64,000 nt of DNA, from contig NZ_JAOQNH010000002.1 in the NCBI RefSeq assembly GCF_025961205.1, positions 767,501 through 831,500 of the forward strand, in the 5' to 3' direction. Of the stretch, positions 1 to 8,924 are shown piece by piece (position 1 is the first letter of the stretch; each line of letters starts with the position of its first letter). Source of the DNA: Azospirillum fermentarium. Its GTDB lineage: Bacteria > Pseudomonadota > Alphaproteobacteria > Azospirillales > Azospirillaceae. The notes under the pieces were generated by a model that worked only from the letters and a program-made list of their open reading frames with translations, was not told where the DNA came from and searched no databases. The position numbers and the translations under genes were made by a program.

Positions 1-2040
1 GTGGGATGCTGCCCGGTCATGACGTTCCGCGGCGCCGGCCGCCTCGGCGCCGGCCAGCCGGGCGGCGTCGGCCAGCCGCAGCACCGCGTCCTTGCGCCCC
101 AGCCAGCGGGCCATGGCGCCGGGGGCGGCGGGGATGAGGCCGGCGGGCGCCCACAGGCCGTTCCATGCCCGGTCCCACGCCGCGGTGCGGGCGGCGATGG
201 CGGCACGCTCGGTCTCCGCCGCGTCCCGCTTCATCCGCGCTTCCAGGCGCTGGCGGGACAGGGTGGCGAAACGGGCGATGCGGTTGGCCTCCCGCTCCCG
301 CCGGTCGGCCAGGGAGTCGGCGGCGGCCACCGCCTCTTCGTAGCGGGCGGGCAGGGCAGGGTCGCCGGGGGCGGTGCGCAGGGCACGCCACAGCCGGTCG
401 CGCTCCCGCCGCGCCTCCATCACCGCGTCGGGGGTGGGGACGGAGCCGGCGGCCTCGATCTCCGCCAGATCCGCCGCCAACCGGTCGTGCAGGGCGGCGG
501 CCTCGTCGCGCCCGCTCTCCTTGCGGGTGTGGGCATCGTCCAGGGCGGCGCGTTCGCGCTCCCGCTCCGCCACCGTCTCGGCGTCGGGGAAGGGGGCGGC
601 GGCCAGGGCGTCCAGCCCCATCGTCCACAGGTCCAGCCGGGCCAGCGCCTGGTCCACCGCGGCAGCGGCCAGGGACTGGCGCTGGCGGGCGGCGGCCAGC
701 GCCTCGGCGGTATCGCCCAGCCGGGCGGCCTCGTCCAGGGCGGCCGCCGCGTCCGCGGGGTCGGCGGCGGTGGCGGCCTCGGCCAGCGCGGCGGCGGAGG
801 CGGCGGCGCGGGCCGTGGCCTCCTCGTGGCGGCGGCGGGCGGCGGCCTGGGCGGTGGCGAGATCCTTGCGCCGCTCCATCCGCTCCCGTACCCCGGCGGT
901 CAGGGGGGCGGAGGGAATGCGCGGCCCGATCCCGTCCACCGGGACGGGCAGGCCCAGCGCCTGGACCAGGGCCGCCAGATGCTCCTGTCCGGCCTTCCAT
1001 TCCTGATGGATGACGGGCTTTTCGCGGCGGCTGCCGGCGATGGCGCCGCCCATCTGGTGCAGCCGGCGGATCTCCTCGGCCAGGGCCGGCAGCGGGCCGG
1101 GATCGCCGCAGCCGGCCAGTTCCACGGCCAGCCCGTCCCACGCCGTTTGCGCGCGGGCCAGGGCGTCGGCGGCGCCGGTGGCGGCGGTGGCGGCGGCACG
1201 CCAGTCATCCTCGAACCCCTCGGGCAGATCGGGCACGGTGCCGAGGGCTGCCCGTGCCACCAGCACGCCGTCCAGCGCCGCCAGGGCCGGCAACACCCGC
1301 AGCAGCCGGTGGATGCGGTGGCGGCGGGCGCGCACGTCCGACAGGATGCCGGCCACCTCGTCCCCGATGGCGCGGGCGGCGGCGGCGTCCTTTTGCGCCT
1401 GATGCCATTCCTGTTCCGAGCGGCCCTCGGCCTTCAGCCGGTCCTGGGCCTCCTTGAAGCTTTCCAGGGCCTGATTGAGCCGGCGGCTTTTCGCTTGCCG
1501 GCCCAACGAGGCGATGGCGTCCGCCTCCGCCTCCAGCGCGTCCAGCAGGCGCATGGCGCCGCTGAGGCCGCTGCCGGCTTCGAACAGCAGCCGGGCCAGA
1601 TCGCCGCCGTCCTCCAGCATGGCCCGGCCCCCCTGGCGCAGGCGGGCGTGGTCCAGGCCGAACATGCGCTCGAACACATCCCGGCCGGCGTCGCCCAGGA
1701 AGGGGGGCAGGGTGCGGGCGGCATCCTCCAGCACCTCGCCGCCGCCGGTGCGCACCAGGATCTTGCCGTCGTTCTTCTTGCGCCGCTGAAAGCTGAGCCG
1801 TGCGCCGCCGCGGCTGACCAGCGTGCCGCTGACCGCCAGCGGGTCGTTGCCGTAGCGGAACTTGTACGGGGTGCTGCGGGGGAAGCCGAACAGGAAATCG
1901 CCGATGGCCGACAGGGTGGTGGATTTCCCCGCCTCGTTGGGGCCGTGGACGATGTGCAGCCGCACGTCATCCCCCGACAGGTCGAAATCCCTTTCCTTGA
2001 AATGGCCGTAGCAGTCCAGGGACAGGCGTTCGATCTTCAC
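1..2040 (-). CDS. YhaN/SbcC-like AAA ATPase (C-terminus beyond window)
   Basis: This is the ATPase partner of the nuclease encoded just upstream, and together they probably form an SbcCD/YhaON-type DNA end-processing complex. The frame starts at a GTG at 2040-2038, overlapping the TGA of the upstream gene (GTGA), and stays open to position 1, giving 680 residues without a stop. Residues 33-41 read GPNEAGKST, a Walker A loop of the AAA_23/SMC-like type, preceded by a short first strand as in RecF/SbcC heads. The rest is Ala/Arg/Glu-rich with long helical heptad-like stretches, as expected for the coiled coil. The Walker B half must lie outside the window. Long apparent frames on both other registers here are GC-driven shadows. 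The family name is from motif and context; whether it is YhaN or another SbcC relative is inferred. Confidence 0.85.
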   Translation of the reverse strand, partial: MKIERLSLDCYGHFKERDFDLSGDDVRLHIVHGPNEAGKSTTLSAIGDFLFGFPRSTPYKFRYGNDPLAVSGTLVSRGGARLSFQRRKKNDGKILVRTGGGEVLEDAARTLPPFLGDAGRDVFERMFGLDHARLRQGGRAMLEDGGDLARLLFEAGSGLSGAMRLLDALEAEADAIASLGRQAKSRRLNQALESFKEAQDRLKAEGRSEQEWHQAQKDAAAARAIGDEVAGILSDVRARRHRIHRLLRVLPALAALDGVLVARAALGTVPDLPEGFEDDWRAAATAATGAADALARAQTAWDGLAVELAGCGDPGPLPALAEEIRRLHQMGGAIAGSRREKPVIHQEWKAGQEHLAALVQALGLPVPVDGIGPRIPSAPLTAGVRERMERRKDLATAQAAARRRHEEATARAAASAAALAEAATAADPADAAAALDEAARLGDTAEALAAARQRQSLAAAAVDQALARLDLWTMGLDALAAAPFPDAETVAERERERAALDDAHTRKESGRDEAAALHDRLAADLAEIEAAGSVPTPDAVMEARRERDRLWRALRTAPGDPALPARYEEAVAAADSLADRREREANRIARFATLSRQRLEARMKRDAAETERAAIAARTAAWDRAWNGLWAPAGLIPAAPGAMARWLGRKDAVLRLADAARLAGAEAAGAAERHDRAASH

Positions 2041-3317
2041 GAGGTACGTCCTTCGTCGAGCGGGCGGGCGTCGAGCAGGCGGGCCAGCAGCAGCGCCTCG
2101 GCCTCGGCCACGATGTCGGCGGCAAGATCGTCGCCGATCTCCTCCAGGCCCGCGTGCTTGCGGGCCAGGGGGGGCAGCTTGTCGATCAGCGCCGCGGCGT
2201 CCGCCCGCACGCCGTCCAGCAGGGCGGGGCTGGTGCGCACATCGGCCATGGTGCGCAGCAGGGTGTCGAGCGCGTCCGCCGCGCCGGCGTCCAGGGTGGT
2301 AGACGTGGTGCCCGGCGGGCGGGTCTTCAGCCGGATGCGCTCGATCCACACATCATGCCCGGTCCAGGCGGCGGCCCCGCAGCAATCGGCCTCCACCTGT
2401 TCGGGGTCGGCGGCCAGCCGGTGATGGGCCACGGTTTCGCCCGCCAGCGTCAGCCGCACCGCCAGCGCCCGCCCGCCGGCGGCCAGTGCGGCATCGGTCA
2501 GGGCCGCCTGCACCCGGCGGTTCACGGAGTCCACATCGGCGCAGCCGGTGGCGTCCACCGTCACCCGCGCCCACCGCAGCACGTCGCAGGCGTGGTGTTC
2601 CACGCGGCGGATGGCCCCGGCCTCGGCGGTGACGATGGTGAAGCCCTTGTCCCCCGGCTCGTTCACATGGCGGGCCTGCAGATTGCCGGGAAAGACGATC
2701 CACGGCGCCTCGCACAGCACCTCGCGGCTGTGGACGTGGCCCAGCGCCCAGTAATCATAGCCGTGGGCGGCAAGCTGCCCCACGGTGCAGGGGGCGTAGG
2801 CGTCGTGGCCGGGCCGCCCCTCCGCCGCCGTGTGCAGAACGCCGATGTTCAGGCATCCGGGCCGGGGCGGGGGGTAGGATGCGGCCAGATTGGCGCTCAC
2901 CGGGCCGGTGGCGAAACTTTGCCCGTGCAGCGCCACGCCCAGATCGTCCCACACCACCGTCTGCGGACGCTTGTGGTCGAAGATCACCGTGTTGGGCATT
3001 TCGGTGGCGATGTGGCGGGTGATCTTGCTGGCGGCGTCGTGGTTGCCCTTGACCACCGCCGCGCGGATGCCGGCCTGATGCAGCCGCACCATCTGTTCGG
3101 CGAAGAATAGGCCGGTCGATATGTGCGGCCAGTCGCCGTCGTACAGGTCGCCGGCGATGACCACGAAATCAACGCCCATGTCCACCGCCGCGTCGATCAT
3201 GGCGGTGAAGGCGCGGCGGGTGCTGTCGGCCAGCGCGCGGGCCGGCTCGCCCCCCCGCGGCTTCAGCGCGGAGATGGGGCTGTCCAGATGGATGTCGGCG
3301 GCGTGGATGAAGCGCAC
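2037..3317 (-). CDS. YhaO/SbcD-like DNA repair exonuclease
   Basis: A calcineurin-like metallophosphoesterase of 426 residues, the expected nuclease subunit for the adjacent ATPase. The metal-binding motifs appear in order: HAADIHLD near the N-terminus, GDLYDGDW, GNHD, then GHVH near residue 205. These are the motifs that hold two metal ions in Mre11/SbcD nucleases. The start codon is a GTG (3317-3315) and no strong Shine-Dalgarno sequence is visible. The C-terminal third is variable, as in YhaO proteins, and may contact the ATPase. The 4-bp overlap with the downstream gene implies translational coupling. Substrate specificity cannot be read from sequence. Confidence 0.88.
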   Translation of the reverse strand: MRFIHAADIHLDSPISALKPRGGEPARALADSTRRAFTAMIDAAVDMGVDFVVIAGDLYDGDWPHISTGLFFAEQMVRLHQAGIRAAVVKGNHDAASKITRHIATEMPNTVIFDHKRPQTVVWDDLGVALHGQSFATGPVSANLAASYPPPRPGCLNIGVLHTAAEGRPGHDAYAPCTVGQLAAHGYDYWALGHVHSREVLCEAPWIVFPGNLQARHVNEPGDKGFTIVTAEAGAIRRVEHHACDVLRWARVTVDATGCADVDSVNRRVQAALTDAALAAGGRALAVRLTLAGETVAHHRLAADPEQVEADCCGAAAWTGHDVWIERIRLKTRPPGTTSTTLDAGAADALDTLLRTMADVRTSPALLDGVRADAAALIDKLPPLARKHAGLEEIGDDLAADIVAEAEALLLARLLDARPLDEGRTS

Positions 3318-3464
3318 GGGTGAAAATCCCGGTTCGGTAATCCCTGGGGTGGCGGGGAGGCTACCCCGCCGTTGCCGTTCCGTTCAACCGCCAAAGCGGC
3401 CACCATTGCCGCAAGGGGCATTTCGTGCTGTGCTGATGCCCCGCCCGAGCAACCCGAGGATGCC

Positions 3465-4331
3465 ATGAGCCGCCTGTCCCTCGACGCCGTGAACGATCTG
3501 GACGCCGTTGGTTTCACCGCCGCGTTCGGCGGGCTGGCCGAGCATTCGCCGTGGGTGGCGGCGATGGCCTTCTCCCATCGGCCCTTTCCCTCGGTGACGG
3601 CGCTCCACGCCGCCCTTGTGGCCGCCATCAACGCTGCGGGGCCGGATCAGCAGCTTGCCCTGCTGCGCGCCCATCCCGATCTTGCCGGGCGGGCGGCGCT
3701 GGCGGGGGAACTGACCGCCTCCTCCTCCGCCGAACAGGCCGCCGCCGGCCTGGACCGCCTGACGCCGGAGGAGATGGCACGGTTCCAGGAACTGAACGCC
3801 GCCTATACCGCGCGGTTCGGCTTCCCCTTCATCCTGGCGGTGCGCCACGCCACCAAGCATCACATCCTGGCCGCCTATGCCCGCCGCGTGACCAACACGC
3901 CCGCGGCGGAAACCGCCGCCGCCCTGGGGGAGGTGGCGAAGATCATAGGGATGCGGCTGCTGACCGTGGTGGAGCCCGCACCCACCGGGCGCCTGACCGT
4001 GCATGCGCTGGACACCGCCGCCGGGATGCCCGCCCGCGGCCTGCCCGTGGAACTGGTGCGGGGGGATGGCGGGACTGTGCTGGTCAGCACCATCACCAAC
4101 GCCGACGGGCGGGTGGATGGGCCGCTCCTGGCCGGGGCGGATCTGCACGCCGGGGTCTATGAGCTGCGGTTCCACGCCGGCGTCTATTTCCAGACCGCCG
4201 GCCACGCCCTGTCGGCCCCGCCGTTTCTGGATGTGGTGCCGATCCGTTTCGCCGTCGCCAACCCGGAACAGCATTACCACGTGCCCCTGCTGCTGTCGCC
4301 GTGGAGCTATTCGACGTACCGCGGCAGCTAA
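3465..4331 (+). CDS. uraD-uraH: Fused OHCU decarboxylase / 5-hydroxyisourate hydrolase
   Basis: A 288-residue bifunctional enzyme of urate catabolism. The N-terminal ~165 residues are the 2-oxo-4-hydroxy-4-carboxy-5-ureidoimidazoline decarboxylase domain, with the AHPDLAGR motif that supplies the catalytic His and the FGFPFILAV segment. The C-terminal ~115 residues are a transthyretin-like hydroxyisourate hydrolase, with LTVHALDTAAG at its start and the diagnostic YRGS at the very end. Together they convert hydroxyisourate to S-allantoin. The start is the ATG after AGGA; an upstream in-frame extension has no homology features. The gene sits directly before the urea uptake and urease genes, so it probably belongs to the same purine/ureide-to-ammonia route. 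Domain order is decarboxylase first, the reverse of the biochemical order. Confidence 0.9.
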   Translation: MSRLSLDAVNDLDAVGFTAAFGGLAEHSPWVAAMAFSHRPFPSVTALHAALVAAINAAGPDQQLALLRAHPDLAGRAALAGELTASSSAEQAAAGLDRLTPEEMARFQELNAAYTARFGFPFILAVRHATKHHILAAYARRVTNTPAAETAAALGEVAKIIGMRLLTVVEPAPTGRLTVHALDTAAGMPARGLPVELVRGDGGTVLVSTITNADGRVDGPLLAGADLHAGVYELRFHAGVYFQTAGHALSAPPFLDVVPIRFAVANPEQHYHVPLLLSPWSYSTYRGS

Positions 4332-4413
4332 ATTCCATCGAAAGCCATTGTTGGTTATACCCCGTATTGATGGCATTAATTTGTCAGTCAAACGGATACA
4401 GCCGCGCCTATAA

Positions 4414-4430
4414 CCATAATATAATTATGG
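4414..4430. promoter_or_regulatory. Palindrome upstream of urtA (possible operator)
   Basis: Arms CCATAAT and ATTATGG are separated by ATA. The arms are perfect, sit about 190 bp upstream of the sigma-54-like element and are unusually AT-rich for this genome. The position suits an upstream activator or repressor site, but the binding protein is unknown. Confidence 0.4.
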
Positions 4431-4591
4431 AAAAGGCTGCCTGCTTTGGTGTGCTTTGCTTGCCCATTTTTTGCGCGTGTGTCGTTCCTTGGGCATGATT
4501 GCCTATAAATTAGGCGATTAATTCGGATAATCCCTGCCTGCCTTTCGCCCAGGCCCAAGTGTTTCCGCCGCTTTTGCCCTATGTCCCCGGT

Positions 4592-4607
4592 TGGCATCCC
4601 TTTTGCG
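4592..4607 (+). promoter_or_regulatory. Sigma-54 (RpoN) promoter of urtA
   Basis: The sequence TGGCATCCCTTTTGCG has the invariant GG (4593-4594) and GC (4605-4606) separated by exactly 10 bases, matching the -24/-12 consensus TGGCAC-N5-TTGC at nearly every position. Transcription would start near 4618, giving a leader of about 30 bases before the urtA ATG. This fits nitrogen-controlled (NtrC/RpoN) urea transport. Confidence 0.75.
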
Positions 4608-4647
4608 ATGCAGCGTCCGCACGCAAAACCCGAGCGAGGGGATAACA

Positions 4648-5964
4648 ATGGGTCAGTCGATGCTGGGTCAGTGGGGAAAGGGTCTGAAGGGGTTTGTCGC
4701 CGGCACCGCCATGGCGGCGGCGATGCTGGCCGCCGGGGCCGTGAAGGCGGCGGAGCCGATCAAGATCGGTGTCCTGCATTCGCTGTCGGGCACCATGGCC
4801 ATCAGCGAAACCACCTTGAAGGACACGGTCCTGATGATGGTGGACGACATCAACAAGAAGGGCGGGCTGCTGGGCCGCCCGGTGGAAGCGGTGGTGGTGG
4901 ATCCCGCGTCCAACTGGCCGCTGTTCGCCGAAAAGGCGCGCGAACTGCTGCAAAAGGAAAAGGTGGCCGCGGTGTTCGGCTGCTGGACCTCGGTCAGCCG
5001 CAAGTCGGTGCTGCCGGTGTTCGAGGAACTGAACGGCCTGCTGTTCTACCCCGTCCAGTACGAGGGTGAGGAATCCTCCCGCAACGTGTTCTACACCGGG
5101 GCGGCCCCCAACCAGCAGGCCATCCCGGCGGTGGATTACCTGATGGGCGCCGACGGTGGGTCGGTGAAGCGCTGGGTTCTGGCCGGCACCGATTACGTCT
5201 ATCCGCGCACCACCAACAAGATCCTTGAAGCCTACCTGCTGTCGAAGGGCGTGGCCAAGGACGACATCATGGTCAACTACACGCCGTTCGGGCATTCCGA
5301 CTGGCAGACCATCGTCGCCGACATCAAGAAGTTCGCCTCTCAGGGCAAGAAGACCGCCGTCGTCTCCACCATCAACGGCGACGCCAACGTTCCCTTCTAC
5401 AAGGAACTGGCCAACCAGGGCATCAAGGCCACCGACATTCCCGTCGTCGCCTTCTCGGTGGGTGAAGAGGAACTGGCCGGCATCGACACCAAGAACCTCG
5501 TCGGCCATCTGGCCGCCTGGAACTACTTCATGTCGGTGGACACGGCCGAGAACGACGCCTTCATCAAGCAGTGGCAGACCTTCATCAAGAATCCCAAGCG
5601 CGTGACCAACGACCCCATGGAAGCCACCTTCATCGGCTTCAAGATGTGGACGCAGGCCGTGCAGCAGGCCGGTTCCACCGACGTGGACGCCGTGCGTCAG
5701 GCGCTGTACGGGCAGAAGGTCCGCTCGCCGTCGGGCTATGACATCGTGATGAACACCAACCATCACCTGTCCAAGCCGGTGATGATCGGCGAGATCCAGG
5801 CCAACGGCCAGTTCCAGATCGTCTGGCAGACCAAGGGCCCGATCAAGGCCGACGCCTGGTCGCCCTACATCCCCGAATCCGCCAAGCTGACCGCCGACTG
5901 GACCTATCCGTGGGTCTGCGGCAACTGCACCGCGCCCAAGTACGGCACCGCTGCCGCCAAATAA
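4648..5964 (+). CDS. urtA: Urea ABC transporter, periplasmic binding protein
   Basis: A 438-residue substrate-binding protein of the branched-chain amino acid/amide (Leu/Ile/Val-binding) type that captures urea. It has a long N-terminal signal region ending near AGAVKAAEP, then IKIGVLHSLSGTMAISE, which begins the mature fold, and the UrtA-typical AVFGCWTSVSRKSVLPVFEE segment. The start at 4648 follows a GAGGGG ribosome-binding sequence; earlier in-frame TTG codons overlap the promoter. It is the first gene of the urt operon and would be the most highly expressed, consistent with the hairpin that separates it from urtB. Confidence 0.95.
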   Translation: MGQSMLGQWGKGLKGFVAGTAMAAAMLAAGAVKAAEPIKIGVLHSLSGTMAISETTLKDTVLMMVDDINKKGGLLGRPVEAVVVDPASNWPLFAEKARELLQKEKVAAVFGCWTSVSRKSVLPVFEELNGLLFYPVQYEGEESSRNVFYTGAAPNQQAIPAVDYLMGADGGSVKRWVLAGTDYVYPRTTNKILEAYLLSKGVAKDDIMVNYTPFGHSDWQTIVADIKKFASQGKKTAVVSTINGDANVPFYKELANQGIKATDIPVVAFSVGEEELAGIDTKNLVGHLAAWNYFMSVDTAENDAFIKQWQTFIKNPKRVTNDPMEATFIGFKMWTQAVQQAGSTDVDAVRQALYGQKVRSPSGYDIVMNTNHHLSKPVMIGEIQANGQFQIVWQTKGPIKADAWSPYIPESAKLTADWTYPWVCGNCTAPKYGTAAAK

Positions 5965-6064
5965 GCGGCCCCGGACGCCCCCTTTCCGCCTTCGCCGCCA
6001 TCCCGGCGGGGGCGGGGAGGGGGGCGGCCCCGCCGGGGGCCTTGCCAGACACATTCCTCAGTCC

Positions 6065-6104
6065 CCATTCCCACGCAAAGGGGCCTTCGTTTCCGTGGGA
6101 ATGG
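6065..6104 (+). terminator. Intercistronic hairpin between urtA and urtB
   Basis: Arms CCATTCCCACG (6065-6075) and CGTGGGAATGG (6094-6104) are perfectly complementary with an 18-base loop and no following T run. It may protect the urtA message from 3' decay or partially terminate, so that the binding protein is made in excess over the membrane subunits. This role is inferred from position. Confidence 0.55.
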
Positions 6105-6160
6105 CGAGTGACCGGATGGGATCGCCGGCACCACGCGTTCAAAGACAATGGGGGGTTTCC

Positions 6161-7783
6161 ATGCGGTGCGTGCGCCTGTTGCAGGTGCTGTTCGTTCTGC
6201 TGGCGCTCGGGGCCGGAACACCCGCCCGTGCCGCCGACGACAGCACCTTTTCATCCGCGCTGGCCGGGCTGGCCGCCGACGGCTTTGCCGAAAAGATCGC
6301 CGCCGCCGAACGGCTGGCCGGCACCGGCGACGCCCGTGCGCTGGCGGTGCTGCGGGCCATGGAATCGGGATCCCTGTTCGTGCGCAAGAGCGACGGGGCC
6401 GTGCTGATCGGCGCCGTCACCGGGCGGGAGGCCGCCCTGACCGATCCCCTGACCGGGGCCGATGCCGGCACCTCCCCCACCCGTGACCTGACCAAGATCA
6501 CGGTCAACAACGCGCTGCGCTCGGCCCTGGCCGGGCTGGCGGCGCGGCTGGACCTGGCCTCCCCCGATCCCGCCCGCCGTCTGGCCGCCGCCCAGGCCGC
6601 CGCCAACGACCCGTCGCCGGAAGCGGTGGCCCTGCTGAAGGGCGCGCTCGCCCGCGAAACCGACGCAGGCGTCAAGGCGGCGCTGTCGGCCGCGGTGGCC
6701 CGCTCGGCCCTGGCGTCCCCCGACGCCGCCGAGCGGCTGCAGGCGGTGGCCGATCTCAGCGGCATCCTGTCGGCGGAGGTGCGCTTCCTGGTGGCCCCGC
6801 TCGCCAACGACCCCGACCCGGCGGTGCGGCAGGCGGTGAAGGATCTGACCGCCTCCATCGAGCGGCGGGAAACCGCGGTGGCCGTCACGCTGAACCTGTT
6901 CCAGGGGGTGAGCCTGGGGTCGGTGCTGCTGCTGGCGGCGGTGGGGCTGGCGATCACCTTCGGCGTGATGGGCGTCATCAACATGGCCCATGGCGAGATG
7001 ATCATGCTGGGCGCCTACACCACCTTCGTGGTGCAGGAGGCGTTCCGCGCGTGGTTGCCGCCGTCGGTGTTCGGCCTCTATCTGATTTTGGCGATCCCGG
7101 CGGCGTTTCTGGTGGCCGGGGCCGTGGGCGTGGCGCTGGAACGCGGGGTGATCCGCTTCCTCTATGGCCGCCCGCTGGAAACCATGCTTGCCACCTGGGG
7201 TATTTCGCTGGCCCTGCAGCAGATGGTCCGCTCGCTGTTCGGCGCCACCAACAAGGAGGTCGCCAACCCCGCCTGGATGACCGGCGCGTGGGAGGCGGTT
7301 CCGGGGCTGGTGCTGACCTGGAACCGCATCGCCATCGTCATCTTCGCGCTGGCCGTGCTGGCGGCGGTGGCGGCGGCGTTGCGCTACACCTCCTTCGGTC
7401 TGCGGATGCGGGCGGTGACGCAGAACCGGCCCATGGCCGCGTGCATGGGCATCAAGACCGGGTGGGTGGACGCGCTGACCTTCGGCCTTGGGTCCGGCAT
7501 TGCCGGGGTGGCCGGGGTGGCGCTGTCACAGGTGGGCAACGTCAGCCCCAACCTGGGCCAGACCTACATCGTGGACAGCTTCATGGTGGTGGTGTTCGGC
7601 GGGGTGGGCAGCCTGTGGGGCGTGCTGGCCGGGGCCATGTCGCTGGGCGTGGTCAACAAGGTTCTGGAACCCTACGCCGGCGCCATGCTGGGCAAGATCC
7701 TGGTGCTGGTCTTCATCATCCTGTTCATCCAGAAGCGGCCGCGCGGTCTGTTCGCGCTCAAGGGCCGTGCGGCGGAGGCCTGA
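6161..7783 (+). CDS. urtB: Urea ABC transporter permease UrtB
   Basis: A 540-residue inner-membrane permease of the LivH type. Residues 1-24 form a signal peptide ending at ARAAD. An alpha-helical, Ala-rich repeat region of about 200 residues follows, presumably periplasmic, as is usual in proteobacterial UrtB. From about residue 240 there are eight or so membrane segments, with the LivH-like GVMGVINMAHGEMIMLGAY motif. The ATG at 6161 was chosen because the signal peptide begins there; an upstream in-frame GTG adds a charged, non-conserved stretch. Stop and urtC start are four bases apart. Confidence 0.93.
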   Translation: MRCVRLLQVLFVLLALGAGTPARAADDSTFSSALAGLAADGFAEKIAAAERLAGTGDARALAVLRAMESGSLFVRKSDGAVLIGAVTGREAALTDPLTGADAGTSPTRDLTKITVNNALRSALAGLAARLDLASPDPARRLAAAQAAANDPSPEAVALLKGALARETDAGVKAALSAAVARSALASPDAAERLQAVADLSGILSAEVRFLVAPLANDPDPAVRQAVKDLTASIERRETAVAVTLNLFQGVSLGSVLLLAAVGLAITFGVMGVINMAHGEMIMLGAYTTFVVQEAFRAWLPPSVFGLYLILAIPAAFLVAGAVGVALERGVIRFLYGRPLETMLATWGISLALQQMVRSLFGATNKEVANPAWMTGAWEAVPGLVLTWNRIAIVIFALAVLAAVAAALRYTSFGLRMRAVTQNRPMAACMGIKTGWVDALTFGLGSGIAGVAGVALSQVGNVSPNLGQTYIVDSFMVVVFGGVGSLWGVLAGAMSLGVVNKVLEPYAGAMLGKILVLVFIILFIQKRPRGLFALKGRAAEA

Positions 7784-7787
7784 ACCC

Positions 7788-8924
7788 ATGGGTCCGATCA
7801 TCGCGCGCCTGATGGCGCTGGAATCCCGCCGCGGCTGGCCGGTGTTCCTGGCCCTGACCGCCGTGGCGGCGGTGCTGATCCCGGTGCTGCACGTGGCGGT
7901 GCCGGCCACCTCGCTCTTCCACGTGCCCGACTATATGCTGAGCCTGCTGGGCAAGTACCTGTGTTACGCCCTGCTGGCCCTGGCCATGGATCTGGTATGG
8001 GGCTACGCCGGGGCGCTGTCGCTGGGGCACGGGGCGTTCTTCTCGCTCGGCGGCTATTGCATGGGCATGTACCTGATGCGGCAGATCGGCGGGCGCGGCG
8101 TCTACGGCAACGCCGAACTGCCGGATTTCATGGTGTTCCTGAACTGGAAGGAGTTGCCGTGGTACTGGTGGGGGTTCGACAACCCGGTCTTCGCCATGAT
8201 CATGATCGCGGCGGTGCCGGGGGTTCTGGCCTTCGTCATCGGCTGGTTCGCCTTCCGCTCGCGCATCACCGGGGTCTACTTCTCCATTATTACCCAGGCG
8301 ATGACCTATGCCCTGATGCTGGCCTTCTTCCGCAACGAAATGGGGTTCGGCGGCAACAACGGCCTGACCGACTTCAAGGACATCCTGGGCCATCCGATGC
8401 AGGCGCCGGGCACGCGGGTGGGGCTTTATGTGGCCTCCGCCGTGCTGCTGGCGGTGGCGTACCTGCTGTGCCGCTTCATCGTCACGTCCAAGCTGGGGCG
8501 GGTGCTGATGGCGATCCGCGACGCGGAAAGCCGGGTGCGCTTCCTGGGCTATGACGTCACGGCGGCCAAGCTGTTCGTCTTCACCGTCTCGGCCATCCTG
8601 GCCGGTGTGGCGGGGGCGCTGTACGTGCCGCAGGTGGGCATCATCAACCCCAGTGAATTTTCCCCCGCCAATTCCATCGAGGTGGCGATCTGGGTCGCCG
8701 TCGGCGGGCGCGGCACGCTGGTGGGGGCCATCATCGGGGCCTTTGCCGTCAACGGCGCCAAGACGTGGCTGACCGGGGCGATGCCCGAGGTGTGGCTGTT
8801 CGCGCTCGGCGGCCTGTTCATCGTCGTCACCCTGTTCATGCCCAAGGGGCTGCTGGGTCTGGCCGGCCAGATCCGCACCCGCATCCGGGAGGGCGCCCCC
8901 GTGGCGCGCAAGCACAATGCATGA
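7788..8924 (+). CDS. urtC: Urea ABC transporter permease UrtC
   Basis: A 378-residue LivM-type permease that pairs with UrtB to form the urea channel. The central motif GYAGALSLGHGAFFSLGGY is the LivM signature, and hydrophobic segments run throughout. The cytoplasmic loop carrying SKLGRVLMAIRDAESRVRFLGYD is the likely EAA-like contact with the ATPases. The start is the ATG four bases after the urtB stop; longer upstream frames overlap urtB and are shadows. Its last codons overlap urtD by 8 bp, so the two are translationally coupled. Confidence 0.93.
   Translation: MGPIIARLMALESRRGWPVFLALTAVAAVLIPVLHVAVPATSLFHVPDYMLSLLGKYLCYALLALAMDLVWGYAGALSLGHGAFFSLGGYCMGMYLMRQIGGRGVYGNAELPDFMVFLNWKELPWYWWGFDNPVFAMIMIAAVPGVLAFVIGWFAFRSRITGVYFSIITQAMTYALMLAFFRNEMGFGGNNGLTDFKDILGHPMQAPGTRVGLYVASAVLLAVAYLLCRFIVTSKLGRVLMAIRDAESRVRFLGYDVTAAKLFVFTVSAILAGVAGALYVPQVGIINPSEFSPANSIEVAIWVAVGGRGTLVGAIIGAFAVNGAKTWLTGAMPEVWLFALGGLFIVVTLFMPKGLLGLAGQIRTRIREGAPVARKHNA

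Larger units (their letters stand above)
4332..4647. promoter_or_regulatory. Control region of the urea uptake operon
   Basis: A 316-base AT-richer gap without a convincing gene. It holds a palindrome at 4414-4430, a smaller inverted repeat GCCTA-5-TAGGC at 4501-4515 and a sigma-54-type promoter at 4592-4607. I found no clear NtrC dyad; GC-rich half-sites around 4450-4485 are too weak to call. Confidence 0.6.

Noticed and set aside
1..2424. Very long plus-strand frame opposite the YhaN/YhaO-like genes
   Set aside because: Gly/Arg/Pro/Gln-rich translation with no domain; the minus-strand frames carry P-loop and phosphoesterase motifs. It is a GC-bias shadow.
4332..4590. NtrC-binding dyad upstream of the sigma-54 promoter
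   Set aside because: Only weak half-site resemblance (e.g. GGTGTGC near 4448-4455); not enough to call.
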